Source: Anoplopoma fimbria
Lineage: Eukaryota > Chordata > Actinopteri > Perciformes > Anoplopomatidae
NCBI RefSeq assembly: GCF_027596085.1
Contig: NC_072460.1
Location: forward strand, 216,093 to 280,092
DNA length: 64,000 bases
Reading direction: 5' to 3'
Positions 1-10,800 of this stretch are shown here, in pieces. Under the pieces are notes generated by a model that was given only the letters and a program-made list of their open reading frames with translations, was not told the origin of the DNA and ran no database searches. The position numbers were made by a program, and so were the translations under genes. The stretch's first letter is position 1, and the number at the start of each line of letters is the position of its first letter.

Positions 1-689
1 AACACTGCTACAAATTGCTGATATGTGACGTTGTCTGCTTCTGACACCTTTGGATAACTGGCAAACGACTACCCTACTCTCCAATGTGAAGTGTCAGTGG
101 AGTCTAAAACATTACCAGTAAATATCGGAATTTGGTGTCACTCAGTAAAAATCCACCATTCACCATTTTGTTCCAATATTAAACGTGTAGGAGGAAGTTT
201 GTCATAGAGGAGAGCAGAACTGCAGATTTCTCCTCCAACCGCTGCCTCAATAGACCAGGATGCATTGCAGCCACAGCATATGTTTTACTTTGTGTCAGGG
301 ACATGTCTGTGGCGCTCTCTTGATCTTGAATAACTTCACTACTGCTTGGCTCTGTTAGTGTAAACCCCTATTTTAATGCAGAAAGTAAAGTAGATTTCTC
401 TGGATGTTGTTAAAAAGAATTATGGGAAATGAAGGATATCACCAAAATGACCCAGAGGAGAAAAAAAGTAGGTTGGAGAAAAAGTGAGTTCCCAAAATAA
501 ACTTTAAATTTAAAAACCTTGATCAAAAAAGAACAGCCCATCGGAGAGCTAATAGGCGGCGCGTCACAGGGTAGGCTTTATTTTCTAGAGTTCAGGCGGA
601 AAATGAAAGAACATGTTGCAGATGTGAGTTCTTCACATTCACACTTATTTGTGTGTGTGTGTGTGTGTGTGTGTGTGGTCTTTTGACAG
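1..689 (+). other. intron of the arhgef16-like gene, no exon recognised
   Basis: This stretch precedes the first recognisable exon of the RhoGEF gene. I see no open segment with convincing splice sites that matches the region N-terminal to a DH domain. It is probably intronic and ends in a (GT)n tract at 651-677 followed by the acceptor at 688-689. The N-terminal exons of the gene must lie to the left of the window. Confidence 0.6.
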
Positions 690-3600
690 GCCATTTTTGA
701 GATCATCACATCGGAGCACTCGTACCTGCACAGCCTGGGCATCCTGGTGCGTCACTTCAAGAGCAGCGAAGCTCTGAAGAAAACAATGACGGCCACAGAG
801 TACCATCACCTCTTCTCCAACATCTCTGTCATTCAGCAGGTCAGCAAACGGTGGGTGCAACATTGTCTTACTTCTTTGTATGTGGTGGAAAAATCTGATT
901 TTGTTATCTGCATACAGTCTCTACAGATGTTAAATGGGGCTGCACATTGAGTGTTTTTGTCATACAGTTAACGTTTTTGTTCCCATTAAGATGTGGTTTG
1001 AAGTGGAAAATTGGTTTACAAAGTTTCAGGTCGAGTACTTCCCTTTGCATGTCTTTTGTATCCTGTAGGCTCCATCAACATGTTAAAACACGCCAGCCAA
1101 ACTGGTTCTGCTGCTCTGAATGTTATTCCCGGGCTTTAAGATGATAACGTGCTAGAGAGCAGCCTGTGTTGCTTTGTTTATTGCTAGCTACATACATTTG
1201 AATGAAAATAGATTCATTTGAGCAGCAAGAGAAGACTTGTCTTTCTGTCATTGATCCTCTTGTTCTTTTTTCTCCAAGTAAAACAGGCTCTATGAAGCTA
1301 GAGGGCAGAGGGTTTGTCAGTAGCTGCTGTTTGACTTACAGTTTCTGTGAATGTTTGTCCTGCATTTGTTTCCTGGGTTGGGCTGTTTTCCAGGTGTCAT
1401 TTTACACCTTTTTTTTCTTTTTTTTCAAAAAGGCACTTAGCAAGGGCAGGGCTGAAAGTCCTTTATATTATTATAATAATGGCAATAATGGAAAGACTTC
1501 ACACTGCTTAGGCAGAAAGGCTCACCTGGATCTTCTAGTAGAGAGTTGCATAGGTTTAGTATTTTAATGTATTGGTCTCTGTGCTTTCAGGATTGTTCTT
1601 TAGTGCACATTTTTCAGAATCGAGTTACATGAAGAAGGATACCTTTTGTTTTCTAAATTATAGGCTCAAATAACTTCTTTCAGTTACACAATTGTTACAG
1701 AATGAAACTTAACATTACAACAAACATTACTTAGTTTAACAGAGACGGCACCTTGTAACAGACTAATACAATATATATAGTTGACCAACTCTCTTTTGAA
1801 TAAGCCAGGTAGAACGCCAGGTGTGTTGGTACAAAAAGTCTCTGAATGTTAATAACACTGAAATGAGAACGCTGATACTTTCATCTGTATGTCCATGCTG
1901 CAAGTGTCAGATTTAAAACCTAGAAGTTAGCACATTCAGTTCAGCCTGAACACACTCTGTGCTCACACAGCTGTGTGTCCTGCTCAGGTCATCAGTCTGT
2001 GGGCGGAGAAACACAGTCCTTTCACTTCTTTACCAACCTCCCCCTCTCTCCATTTTCAGGTTTTTTGAGGACCTTGAACGGCGTCACTATGACAACCCGG
2101 TGATTCGGGACATTAGCGATATTGTTCAGAACCACGCTGCCCACCACTTTGAGCCCTACATTGTCTACTGCTCCAACGAGACGTTCCAGCAGAGGACGCT
2201 GCAGAAGCTGCTGTGAGTAGCAGAACAAACTGTAACAATCTGAGTTTTTTGCAGTAACAAGGCGGGATGAGCTGAACTTCCAACTTTCTTTCCATCTGTC
2301 AGGACCAGTAACACTGCGTTCAAAGAGAGCCTGAAGCAGATTGAAGGGAGCAGTGAATGTGGAGGCCTGCCCATGATCTCTTTCCTGATCCTTCCCATGC
2401 AGAGAGTCACCAGACTGCCACTGCTGCTGGATGTCAGTTTAACCCTTTCTTTCTTACATAAATGACTTATTGGAAGACTTATAGCTGCTGAATATAGGAG
2501 GCTGAGGGCCACAGGTTTATTTTTCTTTCCTTTTACCATTTTAAGCAAGCATTTACCAAATTGTTTCCAAGTTCATCAATTTTGTCAGCCATTCAGCATG
2601 TAAAGCTGGGCACCTATCAAAATCAATTACCCTTAACACATATTTAGGTGTCATTGAGACACATTTTTTGAGGGTGAAATGAGGAGAATTTAAAAAATGG
2701 CAAAATAAGTAAACAAATGAATAAAACCATATGTATAAACACACATCTTTAACCTGGCATATATGTGCATGTACACCTGAGTTGACAATACATCATGATT
2801 TAGAAACTCCAGATTCAGCTTCTTGGCATGCACAGTGGTGCAGAAGGTTGTTTTGCATATATAGGTGAATAATTGCTACTAACTAAGTTTCATACCTTTG
2901 TTCTCTCCTCACAGACAATCTGCCAGAAAACTCCAGATAAGACAGCGGAGTACTTTGCTGCTGTTTGGGCACTGCACGCCATCAGCAAGGTAGAGAGATG
3001 TTTAGATTTTAGAGTGGGCTATGAAGATTTCAAGGTTGCGATTATCATTATGTCATTGTTGTGATTGTTAATTCAACAGGTGGTCACTAGCTGCAATGAT
3101 GGTGCTCAGCGGATGGAGAGGACGGAGCAGATGTACACCATCCAGAAACAGATGGATTTTGGTAAAATCAAGGTTAGTTGTGTTTCTGCACAAACACCTT
3201 CACCAAGTGAATATAGAGTTCACAGGGTTTGACGTATTAGGTCTAATGAGGGCCGTGGATGTAGATAGAAAAAGGCAAGGAACATAACGGAACCCGGATA
3301 AAGCTTTGGAGTGATTCATCTCGTGTTGTAAAGTAAATGAAACCTGAACTGATAGAGATAACTCTTGTGTCCTCACAGCCGTTTCCTCTGGTGTCGTCGT
3401 CGCGGTGGCTGATCAAGCGTGGTGAGCTGGCCTTCAGCCCCGAGGAGCTGAGCATCTGGAGGGCTTTCAGCCACAGGAGCTACTACCTGTTTCTCTTCAA
3501 CGACGTACTGATCGTCACCAAGAAGAAGAGGTCAATGGGACTGAAATACAGTTTGTTTTGAATATTATGCACAATCATTCTAAAATAGTATTTTGTTGGG

Positions 3601-6225
3601 GGAAAAAATATATTTAAAAAAAAATTAAACTGACTGCAAATACTCTGCAGTATGTCAACATAATCAGCATAGTTAAGATGTTGAGGAGTAGTCTGTCATG
3701 AGAAACAAAGTCCCCAGAGCAGGAAAGTAAGTTGTAATATTTTGTAGCACTATTTGTGTGTCACTTTAGATATAGGCTGCTAGAGAACACACACTTGAGA
3801 AACAACCAGATTTTTGAAGCATTTCAAAATCCTGGTGAATTTTGGTCCAACTGCTGGCAGGTAGGACACATGAGAAACAGAGTGAAATGACAAGAGGCAG
3901 GGGACAGAGAAAGGAAAGAGCATGGCTGTTGTGAGTGCATACTTGAGATTCTTCAATCTTGCATTCAGCATGTCAGCTCGACAGACTAGTGCTTTCTGTT
4001 TTGAGTTAGGGAGGAACCAAACAATGTCTACACAGAGGAAGGAGCTGCCCACAACACTGGAGTCATTTTCAGGCTTGTTCAGTTGACACTGGGACCCAGG
4101 CATCAGGTGATAATGTCTAGGAAATGCTATTAGCAGATGGTCGAGCAATGTGGTTGGAATGTGTTCGCAGTACACACATGCAAAATAATAAAATAGTGGC
4201 AGAGTTTAGCTACACTATAATGTTCAAATGATTTAAATGTGTATGTTCCTGCTTTGATCAATGTTATCCCGTACAAGGAAATATGAGTCAAAACGGTTTG
4301 TTTCTCCAGTGAGGAGAGCTTTGTGGTGATGGACTACGCCACTCTGGAGAATGTGGAGGTGGAGGTCGGCGATGATGCAGAAGGACGGACGTCTTCGCCT
4401 GTTAAGAACAGCTACTATCTTTCCTTCAAGCTGCTGATGAGCAAGAACAGTGAAGGGAAAGCGGAACAGATCTGCCTGGTGGCCGAGTCCAGGTAACCAT
4501 GCTCTCAGCTCCCCTTTAGCCGTGAACTGTACATGATAAGTACAGTTGTTATTCCTCAAGTGGGAATTATGAAAACACAAGGTCTCTCTCTGGTCCCAAA
4601 TCACAGGAAGAGCCTGCATAGCTTTTCGCATTGCATTTCATAGGACTTCTTCACAATAAAAGCATCCTGCCAGTTCACCAGTGGAAAGCTTTGATTATGA
4701 ATTAGCAGGAGTTTCTGTTTGCATCATCAGTAACCCAGCTCCAATATGACTGAAGGCGACCAGCTCACAGTAATATAAGGCTGATAATGAAGTCCAAACA
4801 AGAACATGAGATAAATTAAAACCACATTGATTCCGTGTCAAAGCTGAACACAGAGCGAGACCTTTTGGAAAAACCCAACTGCAAACAAAATCAGATGTTT
4901 TGTTCCAGGCTCCCTCTACTGACAGAAGTTTTAATAGCAGCCTTACATGCTGCAGCGCTTTGAGTCCACTCATTAGATCCAGACTTCTTGTGTTAATACA
5001 CGAGCTCCTGAGTCATATTTAACAGTGTTGTTCTTTGTCTCTTTATCCCAGGGTGGACCGGGCACGCTGGATAGTTGCTCTGACTGAACACAAGCAGGCA
5101 GGAGTCTCTACGTGTAAAGATGGTAAGTCAGCATGCTTTATTTACCAAGGGAGTCATTCTTTGAAGCACGCTTTGAGTTCTGAGCGTGACCAGTTTTCAG
5201 TGAGGGCATGCCATTTCTGAAAGTGGTAATTAATGACAAAGGTTCTCTTGCCTTACTTTTGTAAATGATTCATTTGTTATTGAAGGCAGTGTGCTGCAAA
5301 GAAAACAGATGGTTCGCTTTCATTTTTTATTTCTAATGAGTCTGCAGCTATTTCAAATGCAATCTTATTCACATACATATCAGAGCTGCATAGGCTCGCT
5401 TCTTGTCCAGAATTTTCAACTATTTCGCAACATTTACTGGATCTATGTGAAGACTTTGGGTTTTTCAATGTTTTACAATGACCTAAATACATATAAAGAA
5501 CATATTCACACAAGCAGCACTCACAGTTGCTGTTTGTGTAATGACAAGTGTTTGAAGTGAGCTAGTATCTTCGTTTCATATTTGACATCGTTATCAAAGG
5601 GCGTGCCTTTACAGGGAAAATGACATATTCCAGGAAGTAATATGATGTGCTGTAGATATTAATCAGTGTTGCACAGGTTGTTTTTTTAAAAGAAAAGACA
5701 ACAGACTCTTTACCAACAAGATGAACTGTATTCAAAGTTCTTTAAAGCAGAAACCTAAAATACAGAGAAATATATTCAGCTGAAATCTTTATTTTCATGA
5801 ATCACAGTGCATTATGGGAATGTTTTTCAGGTCTTCCACAGTACGAGGCCACCAAAGCCTACATGCCAAAAGAACCAGATGAGTTGGGGCTGCAACAGGC
5901 TGAGCTTGTCATCGTGCTGCAGAAAGAGGAAGGTGTGTGTGTGTGTGTGTGTGTGTGTGCACTTAGCTTCATCAATATCTGTAGTACAACATCACATCCA
6001 GACCTTCATGCTCAGTCAGTGAGCCGCCTGCCTGTGATCATTTAAATACATGAGTTTTTAAAAGCTAACTGTGTGCTCTTCCTAGCCTGGTGCTATGGGG
6101 AGAGGATGCGAGATGGAGAGAGAGGCTGGTTTCCTGCTACCTGTGCCACAGAGATCACCAACCCCACGGCCATCGAGAACAACATGCAACGCATGAAGCG
6201 CCTGCGCAAAGAGACCAACGTTTGA
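690..6225 (+). CDS. arhgef16: Rho guanine nucleotide exchange factor 16-like (ephexin-4), 3' part
   Basis: Ten exons join in frame: 690-850, 2060-2212, 2303-2432, 2915-2989, 3080-3172, 3379-3530, 4310-4492, 5052-5122, 5831-5932 and 6086-6225. They give the last 419 residues. The first five exons form a DH (RhoGEF) domain, beginning [13 protein letters not shown] and including [23 protein letters not shown] domain follows ([26 protein letters not shown]), then an SH3 domain ([31 protein letters not shown]). The protein ends ETNV, a class I PDZ ligand. DH-PH proteins load GTP onto Rho-family GTPases at membranes. ARHGEF16 is preferred over its paralogue ARHGEF26 because of the [23 protein letters not shown] and RMKRLRKET stretches, recalled from the human proteins. 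The donor at 5933 lies inside a (GT)n repeat. The N-terminal half is outside the window. Confidence 0.9.
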
Positions 6226-6573
6226 GTGACTCAGTGTACAGGGGGTGGACAAAATAACAAAAACAGCCTCCGGTAAATTGGTGACACTCACGTTCAGTGT
6301 TTGTTGAGACTACATTGCTTGTGTATCAAAGTGAACACACTGATAGGATACGTAATGCTGTCACTGTATCCCAGAAGTCTAAGATCATATCAAATGTGAC
6401 CACGAGGTTCCTGGGTTGAATCCAGCAATTGTGCATGTTTTATGTTACTCTCTAATGTCAAACTATCCACACCAATTTTAAAACATTACCGTAAATCAAC
6501 AGTTATATCTCCAACACTTTATTGCAGAGCGATTGTCCATACAGGTGTTTTTGTCCACCTTCTATGTTTAGCC

Positions 6574-6946
6574 AATAAAGGAATGGACATTTGCAATGGC
6601 AGGACTTACTGGACAACAGTGGCAGACCACTTCACTTTCACAGCATTATGTTGTTGCTGTACATGCATTTGGTTGGAATGTAAATTGAGACTTACTTGCT
6701 GTAGGAAAGAATGTGCCTCAGGCCTAGGTTTGAATACAAAATCTAAGAGCTACAAGGTTGAATTATTTTGTATACACTGTTTTAAATGTGTTGCCTACAT
6801 ATTGATTTCTTGAGACCTAAACCAAGCTTAAGATGCAGAACTTGATATAGTGCTAAATATTGGTTGCATTTATTGTTGTATCCATTGTGTTAGTGTCATT
6901 TCAAGATGCTGCATATGGTTTCTTTGTCATCCTGTTGTAAAATAAA
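6574..6946 (+). terminator. poly(A) signals of the arhgef16-like gene
   Basis: AATAAA occurs at 6574-6579 and again at 6941-6946, both downstream of the stop codon at 6223-6225. The distal one is only about 180 bp from the oppositely oriented ybx1 signal, so the two genes converge tail-to-tail. Confidence 0.6.
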
Positions 6947-7123
6947 TGAAGAAATGTGACCACAGTTTTGGCAAAACATTTACCATTATAAATGCTGTTC
7001 ATGACACTTATCGTTGAATTTGACTGCAGTATACAAGGTTATATTTGTCATTTTTAAGAGCCCATATACTTGAAATAGAAATAGAAAGCAACCACTCAAG
7101 ACATTTCACCTGGTTTCTGGACT

Positions 7124-7453
7124 TTTATTTGAGCTTGCATTTTGTTAAAATGTTTGAATACATAAAAAGTTATTTAAAAATGTCAAACTGACCAGTTATC
7201 AAATTCCATTTTTTCTTTAAAAACCATTTGGTGTAAAAACTTAGGACAGATTTAGAAAAACATTTGTTGTTTCCCCAAAACGTTTGTAGCTGTCACATAA
7301 AAATAATGGAAAAAAAAAACAAGTCTGCATAGATTCTGCAGGCATTCGGTGGTAATCTGGTCAAATGCATGGTGCAAGCTTGTGACGATCGTCAAGTCAA
7401 ATCCTTATTGCTCAGATCTTGTTTGATGTTTCATCTTGTTGTTGACAAAAAAA
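7124..7453 (-). other. ybx1: ybx1 3' UTR exon 8 and poly(A) signal
   Basis: Exon 7 continues past the ybx1 stop codon to a strong donor (GTGAGT on the minus strand, exon end 7777). A matching acceptor is at 7454-7456, so the final exon is entirely untranslated. Its minus-strand sequence contains CAACAACAAGATGAAA, GCAATAAG, TTGACCAGAT and CTATGCAG. These resemble, in the same order, the 3' UTR of human YBX1 as I remember it. The poly(A) signal AATAAA is at 7124-7129 (minus strand). Confidence 0.65.
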
Positions 7454-7822
7454 CTGTGAAGAAGAAAATGTGCAAATTAGTCAATTGTTCATCTGTATTT
7501 GGCATTTTAAATCAATTGAGTTTAGTAATGTGGCATGTCAAACCATGAAGTGCCTGAAAATGTGTATCATCACCAGATAGCAGAAAAAGAATAAAGCCTA
7601 AAGATGCTGCTTTGGATCATCCATAACAGAGCCTAAAAAGTGCCAGCCAGACTTCTTTAGCTAGCTTAGCCTACGTATCCTAGTATTTACCATCATTACC
7701 CTCTACTGTCTGAATCCGCACATTTGTGAAGCTTAAGATAATGGAAATGATCAGCCATCGTGGTCTTTTTACTCACCCGGACGATGGTAAAAGATGGTAG
7801 GTGCCGGTGGGCAGGTTGTTTC

Positions 7823-10800
7823 CTACTCAGCCCCACCCTGCTGGGCCTCGGGAGCGGCCGTTTTCTCTGCAGGTGGGTCACCTCCTGTCTTGGCCTCCTT
7901 GGTTTCCTGGCCAGGTTTGCCGCCAGTCTGTGGACGTCTGCGGCGGTAGTTGAAGTTACGGCGGTAGCGCCGCTGGCGGGGCTGTTGGTTCTGACCATCT
8001 TCACCACCCTGATTCTCCTTGTCCTCCTCGCCATCCCGCACTGGTCTGGGACGGGGTGGACCCCTGGAGTGAACAAGAAGTAAGAAAGGGGCTGTAAGGA
8101 ATCATGAATTATAAAGAAACTAAGAAGTTGTGATATCATGCAGTTTTAAAAAGGCACAATGACAATTGCTCAAAATGTTTGAATGCGCAGCTGCAATTTG
8201 AGGGTGGGCTGCAAAAATGGAGAGCTTCTCTGGCCAAAGAGGTGGCCTTTATCTATTCAGGTTTGCTGATAGACTTAGGGCTAGAATTATTTTCTAGACA
8301 GCCCAGTGCTTTACTCTTACATTGTTGCAGCCCTGCGTCAACAAAGCCACCACGCAAACCTTGGTATGAACCTTGGTCGGAAGCCTCTGTAGTAGGTCCC
8401 CCTCGCTGGTTTGTTGCCCTGGTCAGGACCTCCCTGGCTCTCGTCACCCTCGCCTCCCTGAAAGCAAATAAATCCAACAACTGACATGCAGCTTTTTCCG
8501 AAGCCAACACGTAAGCAAACAAACATTGTAGTCAAACTGGCCATCTAGCCATTAGGCCCAACACAGCTGAGATTATGGGCCTATTTTGAGTCAATTTGCA
8601 AGATACTGGCCAGGCCCCCGATACACCAAGAGTTTTTGTTCACAACCACGTGAATGTTGAAAGGAGAGGGTGTTGTGTATGACATCAACATATCAAGGGT
8701 CCCTTCTGGGACTGCTGGGTGCCTGCTTCATGTTGAAGCCCTGTGACGGCGTACCTCAGTCATCTCTCCACGTGGTGCGTTGGTGTACGGGGGCCGGCGG
8801 CCGTAGCGTCTACGTACAAAGTATGGTGGGTAGCGCCGTCTGCCAGGATAAGCGGGCCTGCGCTGCTGTTGCTGCACATCTCCTTCTGGGGCGCTCTCTC
8901 CCCCATCTCGGCTGCCTCCTTTCTCACGACCTCCGCTGGGTGGCTCCCCTTCTCCGTCACTCTGGTAGTTATCTGGATATTCTCCACCGCGAGGAGGGCC
9001 CCTTCTTCGGGGATAGCGCCTATAGCGGTTCCTGTCAGCGGCGTACTTACTTCCCTGGACTGCAATGCCTCCTGGGCCAGTGACATTTGCCGCCTCTGCT
9101 CCCTTTTTAAAAAAAAAAGAAATGTAATTACCCAAATTAATTATCTAAAGAACAGCAGTAGTTGCAAACTAAATTCAGAACTTTGTAACTGATTTTATTA
9201 CAATCCAAAGAACAGCCTTACCTTCTCTCCCTCAACTACGTCAAACTCCACAGTTTCTCCATCGCCAACACTGCGAAGGTATTTCCTCGGGTTGTTCTTC
9301 TTGATGGCTGTCTAAAACCAAGAGTAGTTCAGATATGAGATTTAATATTCATGATCATTAATCAAAGTAAGAAAATAAAACTACATACAACTTACCTGGT
9401 GTACAAAAACGTCCTCCTTTGTATCATTCCTTAAACAAAACCAAAAAAGGAGGGGTCACTTCTAGTTAGCTTTATAAGCAAATCAAAGCCATGATAGGAT
9501 TAGCAATGTTCCTTCAGACAGATGATATCAAGATCTTAAGGAGGCAAGGATGGGGGTGGGGTCCACTTACCGATTGATAAAACCATATCCATTCCTGACG
9601 TTGAACCATTTCACTGTACCCAGGACTTTTGTTGCTGCAACAAGACACAAAAGAAAATGACAAACCAAGTTTAAGCTTTAGTCGTTTCCTTTACAATATT
9701 ACACCATTGAGATAACGTCTTGTGAGTACAAATAAAACTTTAATTAAACAAGGACCGATGATGAAAAACATACCGCGGGTTATATTTAACTCCCAACTGT
9801 CACCCTTTTATAGCCCAGGGTGCTTAGGGTGCCCTGTGCCAGCTGCACTAGAGCATGATGACAGTAATGATCTATGTTATTACCTTATGTTATTACTGGT
9901 CCTCCACATGGTTGTGTTACAGAGCTGTGAGGGTGAACGCAGCCATGACACACTGATCACTGATGGTTCAGTTACTATGGATCCACACTGATCACTGATG
10001 GTTCAGTTACTATGGATCCACACTGATCACTGATGGTTCAGTTACTATGGATCCACACTGATGGTTCAGTTACTATGGATCCACACTGATCACTGATGGT
10101 TCAGTTACTATGGATCCACACTGATGGTTCAGTTACTATGGATCCACACTGATGGTTCAGTTACTATGGATCCACACTGATGGTTCAGTTACTATGGATC
10201 CACACTGATCACTGAAGGTTCAGTGTCTGTGGCTCTATGGCCTCTTAGTACTGAGGAGCTTTACACGTGGTGGATCAGATAGTTAGCATGCAGCCAGCTG
10301 GCTGTTAGCATGGCAGCTAGGTCTCTGCCATGTGGTTGGATTAAAGCCAGCAAACCCGCAGCACTTCAGATAGCTTCATGTAGCTTCATGTAGCTTCATG
10401 TAGCTTCAGATAGCTTCATGTAGCTCATACTATGACAATGTAAGAATACAGATACACGTGTTTCCATCTGACAGGAAACCAGTGGACTCACACGGCGGAC
10501 ATTTTGGGTTGTCCCTTCAGCCATGTAAACAGCTAGCCTGCCTCAGCTAGCCTCTGTTAGCCTCTCTCAGCTAGCCTCTCTCAGCTAGCCTCTGTTAGCC
10601 TCTCTCAGCTAGCCTCTGTTAGCCTGCCTGGTGTGAGCGGGGCCTTCATCGTGTTCTGACAGACCGGCCTCGCCGGACCGGTACCGTGAGCCGGGTAGGA
10701 GGAGTTGTACTGGTTGTAGTGGTTTGAACGTTGTACTGGTTTTAGTGTTGTACTGGTTGTAGTGGTTTGAGAGCAGTGAGCAGTCAGACGGCTCCGTGTG

